Of a stretch of DNA of 64,000 nucleotides, positions 44,985 through 56,799 are shown piece by piece. The stretch is from Panorpa germanica (lineage: Eukaryota; Arthropoda; Insecta; Mecoptera; Panorpidae): positions 19,453,311 to 19,517,310 of the forward strand of contig OY783209.1 in NCBI GenBank assembly GCA_963678705.1, read 5' to 3'. The translations under genes were made by a program, and so were the position numbers. The notes under the pieces were generated by a model, which was given only the letters and a program-made list of their open reading frames with translations, had not been told where the DNA came from and made no database searches. The number at the start of each line of letters is the position of its first letter. Position 1 is the stretch's first letter.

Positions 44985-47656
44985 GAATCGCACTCTGGAA
45001 CGCCAATGGTCTTGCTAAACACAGCCAAGAAGTAATTTCCTTTCTTCTAAACCAAAACATTGACATTTTGCTAGTTTCTGAAACGCACTTTACCACTAAA
45101 AGCTATATGAAGGTTCCAAACTATAGAATATATGACACTAAACATCCGGACAATAAAGCACATGGAGGAACAGCTATCATCATTAAGTCTTCTATACAAC
45201 ACCATGAAATTAATGAATATCGCCAAGACTTCCTGCAAGCAACAAGTATTGTAATAAGCGAGCTGAACAGACATTTAACTATCTCCGCAGTATACTGTCC
45301 ACCGAAACACAACATAAAGTCTGAACAGTTCTACTCTTATTACAATACACTAGGTCCACGTTTCATATCAGGAGGGGATTTTAACGCAAAGCACCCCGAA
45401 TGGGGATCAAGACTTACAAATCCTAAGGGAAATGAACTGTATAAATGCGTTAAAACACATGGTTTTACAACCCTTTCAAGTGGTGAACCGACGTACTGGC
45501 CAACGGATATGGCAAAAACTCCTGATCTAATCGATTTTTGCGTAGTAAAAGGAATTTCCTCTAATTACCTCAAAGCTGAGTCAAGCCTGGATCTCTCATC
45601 TGACCACTCACCAGTCATCGTCACATATATCACCCAAATGATGTATAAAGTACCCCTCTTCACAGCACCCAACAAGTACACAGACTGGAGTTTATTCCGA
45701 AACTTAATAAATGCTAAACTTAATTGTCACATCTCACTCAAATCAGAAGAGGACCTTAATCAAGGAGTTAATCTCTTCAATAATGTGATAAAAGAAGCCA
45801 CCGAAGAAGCCACACCTCCAGATAGTGTCTTCAACCGAGTAAATGGATGCCCCCCACAGTTAAAGAAGAAAATTGCTGAAAAGAGAAAGTTGAGAAGATC
45901 ATGGCAAAACACCAGGCTCCCATGCGAAAAAACAAAATTCAACCGTGCATGTAGGGAACTTAAATGTATGCTAGAAGACATGAAAGAGAAATCACTGCAA
46001 AATTATTTAAGTAATTTAACAGCTACAGAAACTACTAACTATTCACTGTGGAAAGCAACCAAGCGGCTTAAGCAGCCTACAACTTATATTCCGCCTATCA
46101 AAACGCCAGATGGTAAATGGGCTAGAACCAACAGTGAGAAGGTCACAATTTTCGCTGATTACTTCGAACAAGTTTTTAAACCATTTCCTCCAACCCGCAG
46201 TGAAGATGAAGAACAAAACATACATGAATTTCTAAGAGTCCCATCGCAGTCAAGTGAACCTATAAAACGTATAAGAGTCAAGGAAATACAAAACCTAGTA
46301 AAGTATAATATAAAAACCAAAAAAGCACCAGGTATTGACAAGATAAACGGAAAAATTCTGAAGGAGTTACCGGCGAAAGGAATGAGATACCTCACTATTT
46401 TATTCAACGCAATTCTAAGATTGAAGACATTTCCGCTTAAGTGGAAAACTGCAGAAATAATACTTATTCCAAAACCAGGTAAAGACGCAAAAGAGGTATC
46501 GTCATACAGACCCATAAGTCTTCTTCCGGTAGTGTCAAAACTTTTTGAAAAACTTATTCTTAAAAGACTGAAGATTATTTTCGAAAATAGCAAACTAATT
46601 CCAACACATCAGTTTGGCTTTAGACAACAGCATGCTACAACTGAACAAGTACATCGAGTAGCCTGCACTATAAATTCAGCACTACAGGAGAAGAAGTACT
46701 GCTCAGCGGTTTTTCTTGATATCAGCCAAGCGTTTGACAAGGTATGGCATCCTGGACTACTGTTTAAACTAAAAACTGCACTGCCAAATGACTTTTTCCA
46801 GATATTAAAGTCTTATATCACAAACAGAAAGTTTATGATAAAATATCAGAATGAAAAATCAACGATACGTGACATTGAATCGGGCGTTCCTCAAGGTAGT
46901 GTTCTCGGACCAGTACTATATTTATTATTTACTTCTGACCTTCCTACCATGCGTGAAACAACATTAGCAACCTACGCTGATGATACCGCAATTCTGGCAC
47001 TTCATGAAGACTCCGTCATTGCTTCCGCAAAACTGCAGAAACATCTACTACAGATTCAGAATTGGTTAAAAGATTGGAGAATAAAAGTAAACGAAACTAA
47101 ATCAGTTCACGTAACTTTCACACTAAGGAAGAATTCTTGCCCCCCAGTCACACTAAATAATTTACAACTTCCACAGGCAGAGACAGTAAAATACTTAGGT
47201 ATCCACTTGGACAGACGCCTAACATGGAGAACGCATATCTGGAAGAAACGGTTGCAGTTAGAAGGTAAAAGAAGAGATATGTACTGGCTCTTGGGCTGGA
47301 AGTCTCAGTTATCCATCAGTAATAAACTACTGTTGTACAAGGTCATACTGAAGCCAATATGGACATATGGGATAGAGCTATGGGGCAGTGCCAGCAATTC
47401 TAATATAGAGATTCTACAAAGGTTTCAAAATAAACTGTTAAAGCAAATCCTTAACGTACCGCGATTCGTTCCAAACTGGTTAACACATCAAGATCTAGGG
47501 GTTCCATATATAAGAAGTGCAATTAAGGATAGCAGCAAGAAATACGTAAAAAGATTAGAAGTTCATCCAAATGAATCAGTTGTACAACTTTTCCAGCATA
47601 AACCGATTAGACGACTGAAACGTAAAAATCCAATTGACCTACCAAATATGGTGTAG
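44981..47656 (+). CDS. LINE ORF2: APE endonuclease plus reverse transcriptase
   Basis: The frame overlaps the end of ORF1 (-1 shift) and has no obvious ATG near its start; N-A-N-G-L begins at ~44,999. Endonuclease motifs: N in N-A-N-G-L, E in S-E-T-H-F (~45,078), G-G-D-F-N-A-K-H (~45,375), L-I-D-F, S-S-D-H-S-P (~45,600). RT: P-K-P-G-K-D...Y-R-P-I-S-L-L (~46,475), H-Q-F-G-F-R, F-L-D-I-S-Q-A-F-D-K-V-W-H (~46,710), G-V-P-Q-G-S-V-L-G-P (~46,885), catalytic Y-A-D-D (~46,975), then thumb. The enzyme nicks target DNA and primes reverse transcription. ~890 residues without an internal stop: the least decayed retroelement ORF here. Translation probably depends on coupling to ORF1. Confidence 0.92.
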   Translation, partial: LRIALWNANGLAKHSQEVISFLLNQNIDILLVSETHFTTKSYMKVPNYRIYDTKHPDNKAHGGTAIIIKSSIQHHEINEYRQDFLQATSIVISELNRHLTISAVYCPPKHNIKSEQFYSYYNTLGPRFISGGDFNAKHPEWGSRLTNPKGNELYKCVKTHGFTTLSSGEPTYWPTDMAKTPDLIDFCVVKGISSNYLKAESSLDLSSDHSPVIVTYITQMMYKVPLFTAPNKYTDWSLFRNLINAKLNCHISLKSEEDLNQGVNLFNNVIKEATEEATPPDSVFNRVNGCPPQLKKKIAEKRKLRRSWQNTRLPCEKTKFNRACRELKCMLEDMKEKSLQNYLSNLTATETTNYSLWKATKRLKQPTTYIPPIKTPDGKWARTNSEKVTIFADYFEQVFKPFPPTRSEDEEQNIHEFLRVPSQSSEPIKRIRVKEIQNLVKYNIKTKKAPGIDKINGKILKELPAKGMRYLTILFNAILRLKTFPLKWKTAEIILIPKPGKDAKEVSSYRPISLLPVVSKLFEKLILKRLKIIFENSKLIPTHQFGFRQQHATTEQVHRVACTINSALQEKKYCSAVFLDISQAFDKVWHPGLLFKLKTALPNDFFQILKSYITNRKFMIKYQNEKSTIRDIESGVPQGSVLGPVLYLLFTSDLPTMRETTLATYADDTAILALHEDSVIASAKLQKHLLQIQNWLKDWRIKVNETKSVHVTFTLRKNSCPPVTLNNLQLPQAETVKYLGIHLDRRLTWRTHIWKKRLQLEGKRRDMYWLLGWKSQLSISNKLLLYKVILKPIWTYGIELWGSASNSNIEILQRFQNKLLKQILNVPRFVPNWLTHQDLGVPYIRSAIKDSSKKYVKRLEVHPNESVVQLFQHKPIRRLKRKNPIDLPNMV

Positions 47657-48070
47657 AATAGGTTCCATATGTACGAAATATTATTGTAATAGGTTAAGTC
47701 AAAGGGTGAGTCATCGATGGATGGCAAGCTCGCATGTCATTTTTTATTTATATATATTCCCAAAATTTAATTATTGTTCTTCGAGGACAGATTGTAAATT
47801 ATGTATGTTGTAAAATAAAAAAAAAAAAAAAAAAAAAGTAATACAGCAAAAAAGGGCTCAATTTTTTTCCAGTTTTTCCAAAATTACGGGTTTCCAGGAA
47901 ATTCAGGGAAAATCTGGGGACGCCAAAAGTCTTAGAATTTTTTTCTCTACGAAATAGAAAATTTTCAAAAACATTGATGGAGCCGTTTTCGCGCTGCCAT
48001 ACAAAATTCAGTACCAAACATATAAACATATAAGAATAGATTCAAACAGTTGGAACATTATAATATAGGA

Positions 48071-48899
48071 TAAGAATATAAGAATAGATTCAAACAGTTG
48101 GAACATTATAATATAGGATATTTTTTAAACTATAGCCCTATCTTTATATATGTCATATTTCTGGTCTTTGGCCCCCAGCGCCCGCCGCCTCTGGAAAGTT
48201 GCAATTTTCTATAGTGTGTCTTTAATGACACTCTATATAGGGCCCACGTTCCAAATATCAACGTTCTAGCTCTGTTGCGACATTGCCCCCAAAAAATCAC
48301 GCCGCTACTGAATTAAAATTTTGGTAATCCAATTATTGGCAAACATGCGCAATTAGTGTCTTAATACATACCCTAAGTTATAATACTACATTTTCAATAT
48401 TTTTGGCTTTTACTGTCTCAACTCCCGCCGCCACTGGAAATTTGGGGCTGTTTATTTTTTTTCATTAATTACTGTCTACAGCGAGCCTACATATTAAATT
48501 TGAACGTCCTAACTCTATTCTAACATTGCCCCCAAAAATTCGCGCCGCTACTGAACTCAAATTTCAAATTTCCAACTATTGGAAAATGTGCACAATTATA
48601 ATCTCAATACACATACCAAATTTCAGTTTTCTATCTTTTCTAGTTCGTCAGATATTTGCAAAAGTATTTTTTCGAATTTTCCAGTTTTTCCAATATTACG
48701 GGTTTCCAGGAAATTCAAGGAAAAATCCGGGGACGCCAAAAGTCTTAGAATTTTTTTCTCTACGAAATAGGAAATTTTTAAAAAGATCGCCATAGCCGTT
48801 TTCGCGCTGCCATACATAATTCAGTACCAAACATATAAGAACATAAACATATAAACATATAAGAATAGATTCAAACAGTTGGAACATTATAATATAGGA
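48071..48899 (-). mobile_element. Helitron 5'-end duplication and orphan segment (unit B)
   Basis: Collinear with 34,240-35,068: a 48-bp terminal duplication to 48,118, then TATTTTTTAAAC... to the 5' end at 48,899. Confidence 0.55.
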
Positions 48900-51545
48900 C
48901 TAGCGCTTCGCCCCGTCGCAAAGCGACGTGTATTTAATATTTGTGAATAAATAAATTTATTTGCTAAATTGAAAATAATGCAAAATATTATTTTTAAGTA
49001 ATTTTCGTTATAATATATCCTTTTTTAAACTTTTTTTTTTATTTTGTTATAATTCTTTCATTTACAGTAATAAAGCACTGTATTGACCAGTCTCCAGTGC
49101 CCCCGCCCATAAGCCGCAATCATGACCTTTTGGCTCCATGCTCTCTTACATTTCCGAACTTTTAATTTGATTCCTCTAAACATCCGCCATGGAGCGCCTT
49201 TTTCCTTCAGCACTCTGTATCGCTTTTTTCCTGAGCATCGTCGGTCCTTAGAGTACATTCACAGCGCACCCGCTTTAGCACTATAATTAAATAATCCTTC
49301 GTTTCCTCCTCTCTGTGTAAAATTATTATTTACCCTAATAAAGCGCAGTATTGAAAAATGTCCACTGCCCCGCCCCGTAATACTAATCATCACCTCTTGG
49401 CTCCATGCTCTGTATCGTTCTCGCACTTTCAATTGTATTCCTCTGCACCTCTGCCACAATGCGCCCACTTGCAACACCACAGCCAACCTGAGAATCATCG
49501 CACATAACGGCACTGTTCTATCGCCCCTTTTACCGAAATCATTAAACAATCTTGCGCTTTTACCTCCTGCGTACTAATACTCTTAACAATTAGTTTTCAT
49601 AATTAATACTTTACTGGCAACCTACACACTAAATTTCATCCTTAGAAGTATATTATTTTTTAATAATTATTCGATAAGATAAATGCTTGATAAAATTAAT
49701 TTTCACTCATTTCAATGTAAACCTACTAATTACATCAATTCATTTATGTTTTTAAGAAAGCCTAGCGGTTCGCTCCTAATCATCTCATCTCTAGCCCTTA
49801 TCCTTCCCGTTATTGTACTTTCAATTTAATCCCCTGAACCGCCGCCCACATTTCCAGCACCAAAGCACATATTCTACAACACGGTTATCTTCCAGAGCCA
49901 TTATAATCTATCGCTACTTTTTCTAAGACCACCGTTACTTGGTGTCCTGAACCCCGGCGCCACCCTCTCCTCCAATCAGGCACTACCAATTCAATATTAC
50001 AGCAATTCATTTACATAATTAAAACTGCACTGTAATCTTACGTTCTAATTTTTGTATTTATATTTACGATATAATATTGTCCTCCCCATTAATTCCCGCT
50101 CCTGAAATAAAATTGACAAATTTTAGGCATAACAATCTATTTTGCTCATAACAATTCTCTCTACTTTTATAACCTTTATTACTACTATCTACTTTTATAA
50201 ATGATCGAAATTTAAAATTGAGCTCTTTGGCAAAGCCTTTCCCGCCCCCACTTCCCCAATTTCACGCCGCTACTAAGGTTAAACTTATTTTTCGCAAATA
50301 TGCACATGCGTAGTTTCTAATTTTTTAATTTGATATTTGGGGCTGTTAACTATTTCCCCCCTATACCTCTCACTCCTGTTCGATTTCACAGCACAACGAA
50401 CGCACCAAAAATCAATTCAATTCTACTATTGAATGTAATTTGACTATCTAACTTACAGAGAACTATTGTGCTTCTATTTAATATTCTACATGCAAAATAT
50501 CATCGTTGTACCTCTATTTTGTTTTTATACTCGGTTTATCACTCCCCACTCTAGTGTTACACTTAAGAAAAGGATTTTTTTTTTATATTTTCGTTATTAA
50601 TTTGTCAATCTATATCTGCATACTAAATTTTAGCTTTGTATTTATATTTTAGCATTATTACCCCCCCCACATACCTACGCTACTGAACAAGTTTGTCAAA
50701 TTTTAACACAGGGATCTATTTTATTTATATCTAAGAACATATAATCTAAACTATAGCCTTTTATTTCTATATATTTTATATTTCTGGTTTTTGGCCCACA
50801 GCGCCCGCCGCCTCTGGAAAGTTGCAGTTTTCCATAGTTTGTCTTTAATGACACTCTATATAGAGCCCACGTTCCAAATATCAACGTTCTAGCTCTGTTG
50901 CAACATTGCCCCCAAAAAATCACGCCGCTACTGAATTAATATTTTGGTAATCCAATTATTGGCAACATTCGCAATTAGTGTCTCAATACATGCCCTAAGT
51001 TTTAATACTACGTTTTCAATATTTCTGGCTTTTACTAACTCAACTCCCGCCGCCACTGGAAATTTGGGGCTCTTTTTTTTTTTCATTAATAACACTCTAG
51101 AGCGAGCCTACATATTAAATTTGAACGTCCTATCTCTATTCTAACATTGCCCCCGGAAATTCGCGCCGCTACTGAACTTAAATTTTAAATGTCCAACTAT
51201 TGGCAAATGTGCACAATTATGATTTGAATACACATACCAAATTTCAGTTTCCTATCTTTTCTAGTTCGTCAGATATTTGCAAAAGTATTTTTTCAAATTT
51301 TCCAGTTTTTCCAGAATTATTTTTTCCAGGGAAATTCAGGGAAAAATTCAGGGACGTAGAAAGTCTTAGAAATTCGTCCTTTACATAATATCAAAATTTA
51401 AAAAACTTTGTAGGCGCCGTTTAGAAGATACCATACAGATTTTGTTACCGGAAATATATATATATATATATATATATAAATATCTATGAGTTCTTATGAG
51501 TTTGCCATGTTAAATTGGAACATTACGAACATTTTAATATAAAGA
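48900..51545 (-). mobile_element. non-autonomous Helitron H1-prime (unit B)
   Basis: CTAG 48,900-48,903; 2,646 bp like the A copy. The right end reads AATATAAAGA then TGA/CTAG. Compared with unit A the 40-bp autonomous-Helitron terminus is missing, as if lost by recombination between the similar AATATAGAGA and AATATAGGA ends. Confidence 0.7.
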
Positions 51546-51548
51546 TGA

Positions 51549-54500
51549 CTAGCGCTTCGCCCCGTCGCAAAGCGACGTGTATTTAATATTTGTGAACAAA
51601 TAAAAGTTATTTGATAAATAGAAAATAATCCTGAAATATTGTTTATTGTTCGCCTTTCGGCTTTACAATCTACATTCTTAATACATTTTATATACTTCAA
51701 CTTACAATTAAATTTACATTATTCTCCACCACCTTATTTATTATTCTTCTGTTTTTCCTTTCCTTTTTACTATTTCCGCCATCCAACTCTTTCCTTCGCT
51801 AGCTACTTTTTTCTTACACTCAAACTTAATGTGCTCCAGTGTTTCGTCCTCCGCTCCGCACACTCTACTTTCTTTCCTCACTCTTTTTCCAGTATCTGTT
51901 TCCTTTTTCCTCATTTCCCAATCTAAACCTTGCTGTTCTTCTTATGTGTTTTATGTCTTTTTCTATAAGGTACTGAGGCACAGTATTTTTTAATAAAGTT
52001 TTATATCTTTTATTGTAATTACTTTTTTCTATTTTTTCCATTCTCTCCTGCTGTTGTATCTCCTTATCCCTTCTCCTTAGCTCCTCTTCCACACTTGCGC
52101 CACCTTCTCTTCTCCTCTCTGCCTCCTCGATCGCCACTCCATTCCTTTCAAAGTACTATTTTCTCTTTTTTGTACCTCCTCCCCCCCCCCATTCTTTATG
52201 CTATCCACTCCTATTTTCTTTAAAATTTTGCTTTCCGCTCTGTTCAATTTATCCTTGTATTCTACTGCTCTTTCCCCTGTTTTAATTTGTATCTTATCCC
52301 TTTTTAGCTCCTCCATAACCATGTATCCTGGCGTGCACTTGTCCAGCCCTAGTAACCATTTAATATATCTCACCAGTATTCTTTCTAACTTTTCTTGCTC
52401 CTTCCACCCCCAAACCTCTGCTCCATACAACATCATACTGGTTATCAGTCTATCAAACATCCATATTCTCTTTTGTATGTCCCCATCCCAATACCTTTTC
52501 CCCTAGTCTCATACCCGTCGCATTGCTAGCTCCGCCTTCTTTGCTACCTCCCTTATCTGAGCCTCTTCTCCATTGTATTTTTTTAAAAGTGTAGCCCAGA
52601 TATTTAAATTCTTTTACTTCCTCAATGTCCTCTGTCTTGTATTTCCACCTTTTATGTTTTCTTTTTCCACCTTCTTTTTTAAATGCCATAATTTTTGTCT
52701 TTTCCACATTTAACTCTAGTCCTTTCCTGTCTATATATCTCCCTAGCCGGTGAGCCATCTCCTGCAGCTCTTCTTTCCTTTTTGCCAACAGGACTATATC
52801 GTCAGCGTATGCTAAAGTCCATATCTTGTTGTGTCTTCCTATTAGCACCCCCCAATCTTGTCCTTTTTCCATTACCCCCTCCAAGTCTGCTGTATATATC
52901 GCAAATAAAATGCAAAATATTATTTTGTTATTATTCCTTTATTTACAGTAATAAAGCACTGTATTGACCAGTCTCCAGTGCCCCCGCCCATAAGCCCCAA
53001 TCGTCACCTCTTGGCTCCATGCTCTCTTAAGTTTTCGAACTTTTAATTTGATTCCTCTAAACTTCTGTTATGAAGCGCCTCCTACTTTTAGCACTCTGCA
53101 TCGCTTCTTCCCTGAGCATCGTCGGTCCTTAGAGTACTTTTACAGCGCCCCCGCTGCGTAAAATTATCATTTACCATAATGAAGCACAGTATTGAACAAC
53201 GTCCACTGCCCCGCCCCTAAACATCAATCACCTCTTGGCTCCATGCTCTGTATCGTTCTCGCACTTTTAAATGTAATCATCTGCACCTTTGCCATAATGC
53301 ACCCACTTGCAACACTACAGCTTAACTGAACATCATCGCTTATTAGGGGACCTTCCTATACCCCCCGTTTAGCGCAATCATTAAATAATTCTTCCACCCC
53401 CTGCGTACTTATCTCTTAACAATTAGTTTTCCAAATTAATACTTTACTGGCAACCTGCAAACTAAATTTCATCCTTAGAAGTACATTAATTTTTAATAAT
53501 TATTCGATAAGATAAATCTTTGATAAAATTTTCACTAATTTCAATGTAAACCTACTAATAACATTAATTCATTTATGTTTTTAAGAAAGCCTAGCAGTTC
53601 GCTCCTAATAATCTCATCTCTAGGCCTTTTCCTTCCTGTTATTGCACTTTCGATTTAATCCCCATGCCCCGCCACTTACACTTTTAGCACCAAAGCATAT
53701 ATTCTGCAACACGGTTACCTTCCAGAGCCATTATAATATTTCGCCACTACTTCTAACACCACCGTTACTTAGTTCTGAACCCCAGCGCCACACTCTTCTC
53801 CAATCAGGCACTACAAATTCGATATGACAGCAATTCATTTACATGATTAAAACTGTACTGTAATCTAACATTCTATATTTCGTATTTATATTTACGTCAT
53901 AATATTAGTCTCCCCATTAATCCCCGCTCCTGAAATAAAATTGTCAAATTTTAGGCATAGCAATCTATTTTGCTCGTAACAACTCTCTTTACCTTTATCT
54001 ACCCCTACTTTTATAAATGATCGAAATTTCAAAATTGAGTTCTTTGGCAAAGCGTTTTCCCGCCCCCACTTCTTCAATTTCACGCCGCTACTAAGGCTAA
54101 ATTTATTTTCGCAAATATGCACGTGAATAGTTTCTATTTTTTCTCTTTTTCTATTTCTTGATATTTGGGGCTGTTAACTATTTCCCCCCTATACCTCTCA
54201 CTCCTGTTCGATTTCACAGCACAACAAACGCACCAAAAATCAATCCAATTCTACTACTGAATGTAATTTGAATATCTGACTTATAGAGAACTATTTAGCT
54301 TCTATTTAATATTCTACATGCAAAATATCATCGTTGTACCTCTATATTGTTCTTATATTCGGTTTATCACCCGCCACTTTAATGTTGCACTTAAGAAAAT
54401 GTAGTTTTTTTTATATTTTTGTAATAATAATGTCAATCTATATCTGCATACTAAATTTCAGTTTTGTATATATATTTTAGCATTAGTACCCCCCACAAAC

Positions 54501-54866
54501 CTCCGCTACTGAACAAGTTTGTTAAATTTTAGCACGAGGATCTATTTTATTTGTATCTAAGAACATATATTCTAAACTATAGCCTTTCATCTCCATATAT
54601 TTCAAATATCTGGTTTTTGGCCCCCAGCGCCCGCCGCCTCTGGAAAGTTGCAAATTTCTATAGTGTGTCTTTAATGACACTCTATATATGGCCCCCGTTC
54701 CAAATTTTAACGTTCTAGCTCTGTTGCGACATTGCCCCCAAAAATACTATATACGATTTTGTTACCGGATATATATATAAATATATAACGCTCTATATAA
54801 ATATCTATGAGTTCTTATGAGTTTTCCATGTTAAATTGGAACATTACGAACATTATAATAGTAAGA
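51549..54866 (-). mobile_element. non-autonomous Helitron H1 (unit C) with internal deletion
   Basis: CTAG 51,549-51,552, right end GA at 54,866 with 5' terminus TCTTACTATTATAATG. About 0.5 kb is missing at ~54,745 (CCCCCAAAAAT/ACTATATACG, joining sequence found at ~30,905 and ~31,420 in unit A), consistent with a short-homology deletion. Confidence 0.7.
51630..52909 (-). pseudogene. 5'-truncated LINE fragment, unit C copy
   Basis: Same ends as in units A and B. Small differences: the zinc motif region has a three-base loss near 51,867, removing the first Cys pair spacing, and a different poly-C length near 52,182. Confidence 0.72.
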
Positions 54867-55655
54867 TATTTTTTAAACTATAGCCCTATCTCTATATATT
54901 TCATATTTCTGGTCTTTGGCCCCCAGCGCCCGCCGCCTCTGGAAAGTTGCAATTTTTTATAGTGTGTCTTTAATGACACTCTATATAGGGCCCACGTTCC
55001 AAATATCAACGTTTTAGCTCTGTTGCGATATTGCCCCCAAAAAATCACGCCGCTACTGAATTAAAATTTTGGTAATCCAATTATTGGCAAACATGCGCAA
55101 TTAGTGTCTTAATACATACATTAAGTTATAATAATACATTTTCAATATTTTTGGCTTTTACTGTCTCAACTCCCGCCGCCACTAGAAAGTTGGGGCTGTT
55201 TATTTTTTTTCATTAATTACTGTCTACAGCGAGCCTACATATTATATTTAAACGTCCTAACTCTATTCTAACATTGCCCCCAAAAATTCGCGCCGCTACT
55301 GAACTCAAATTTCAAATTTCCAACTTTTGAAAAATGTGCACAATTATATTCTCAATACACATACCAAATTTCAGTTTTCTATCTTTTCTAGTTCGTCAGA
55401 TATTTGCAAAAGTATTTTTTCGAATTTTCCAGTTTTTCCAAAATTACGGGTTTCCAGGAAATTCAGGGAAAAATCCGGGGACGCCAAAAGTCTTAGAATT
55501 TTTTTCTCTACAAAATAGGAAATTTTCAAAAAGATCGCCGGAGCCGTTTTCGCGCTGCCATACAAAATTCAGTACCAAACATATAAACATATAAACATAT
55601 AAACATATAAACATATAAGAATAGATTCAAACAGTTGGAACATTATAATATAGGA
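54867..55655 (-). mobile_element. orphan Helitron 5' segment (unit C), right edge of the 41-kb insertion
   Basis: TATTTTTTAAAC... to AATATAGGA at 55,655, with four copies of an ACATATAA motif near the end. The next base T begins the resumed kinase leader (TATTAGAAAAAG), so the outer boundary is A(14,544)/T(55,656). Confidence 0.65.
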
Positions 55656-56448
55656 TATTAGAAAAAGTATATTAAGGTAAAAATATTGTTACTGAATTTC
55701 TTAAATTTATTGTTGGCGAGGTGGTTTTAGCGCTAAGACATTTGCATGGACTTGGAATAGCACATCGCGATATTAAACCTGAAAATTTGATGATTGACAA
55801 CGTAGGACCTGTTGTCTTGGTTGACTTTGGGAACGGTATACACTTTTCAAAATTTGATAAAATTAAAAAAACAAAAGTATCCTACCTAATTGGTTCAGTG
55901 GAGTACATGGCCCCAGAAATAGTACAACTTCAAGAACATGGAACGGCTGTAGATTGGTGGGCTCTTGGCATCCTTACTCATGAGTTGTACACAACCTATA
56001 CACCTTTTAATGCTATTCCGAAAAAGAAATTAAACAAAATATAATAACAAACAAGCCAAGTATTTACGGTAAATTACCAATTGTTTTTGCAAAATTTATA
56101 AGGCAGTTGCTGAACAAAAATTAGTACTTGAGGTTGGGCTGCCGATTTGCTAATGCAAAATTAGTGATGAGAAATGAATTTTTTAAGGGAATGGATTGGG
56201 TCGATCTTGAAAAAAAAGGGAGCCCATCTCCTCTAAAACCAAAAATTCAAAATAAAGAAGATACATCATATTTTGAGACTGTGTTTACTGATGTTGCACC
56301 TAAGCATTCTGTTAGTGAATGTTTTGAATGGTACAATGAAAAGGATTTTGTGCCATTGAATAGCAACGAAAAAGGAAAAGAAAACATGAAAAACAATTGG
56401 GATAAATTCGATAAAGAAGTTTCAAATTTCTTAACAAATAGAAAATAA
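55656..56448 (+). pseudogene. AGC-type kinase pseudogene, copy 6 (leader remnant joined to C-lobe)
   Basis: Starts with TATTAGAAAAAG and the leader splice donor AAG/GTAAAA (55,677), continuous with the leader cut at 14,544. After GAATTTCTTAAA it jumps to the F-I-V-G-E-V region, so the acceptor, ATG and ~120 codons (glycine loop, catalytic Lys) are deleted; the shared TTAAA suggests short-homology joining. H-R-D-I-K-P-E-N, D-F-G and M-A-P-E remain. One base is lost near 56,015 (frameshift) and TAG at 56,122-56,124 is the stop shared with copy 4. The AGC tail is intact to TAA 56,446-56,448. Dead. Confidence 0.85.
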
Positions 56449-56750
56449 GGAGAATAAATGTAAAAAAAAAAAAAAAATTTGATGTAATAGTGTTAAAAGT
56501 AATTAATAAATAAACACCTATAATGCATGATTATCAGTAAAATACGTGTATATGCAATAACTGTACGATATATTATTAAACAAAAATATTTTTGTACATT
56601 TAGTTTAAGATAGTTAAATATATTGTAATAAACTTTAAAAAAATTTTAAATATAAAATTTATTTTAACAATTATATGAGATTTTCATTTTATTTTGATTT
56701 AAAATTAATAAGTTAAAAAAATTAATTTACAATTTAGCATTGTTGTTGCA

Positions 56751-56799
<49 letters not shown>

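Larger units (their letters stand above)
44119..47837 (+). mobile_element. X-element/Jockey-type LINE, 3,719 bp, in unit B only
   Basis: It interrupts GAATTAAAA/GTAATACAGC, which is uninterrupted at ~34,000 in unit A. It ends in a ~24-base A-rich tail at 47,814-47,837. The target duplication cannot be told apart from the A-run. The 5' end is truncated inside ORF1 (frame open from 44,119). Two ORFs in -1 relation. Confidence 0.88.
42420..48070 (-). mobile_element. short Helitron H2 (unit B), carrying hAT remnant and a full LINE
   Basis: CTAG at 42,420-42,423, 5' end at 48,070. Apart from the 3.7 kb LINE it is collinear with the unit A copy (32,308-34,239). Confidence 0.7.
27706..55655. repeat. 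head-to-tail segmental repeat of the ~10 kb Helitron composite (units A, B, C)
   Basis: Unit A 27,706-37,757, unit B 37,758-51,548, unit C 51,549-55,655. Matching landmarks are offset by 10,052-10,112 bases from A to B, and by ~13,783-13,831 from B to C or from A's right half to B's. The ~3,719-base difference equals the LINE present only in B. Nested LINE fragment and hAT remnant are in the same places in A and B. The B and C starts share the junction GATGA/CTAGCGC. Unit C stops at the first 5' end after H1 and lacks the H2/H1-prime part. Confidence 0.85.
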
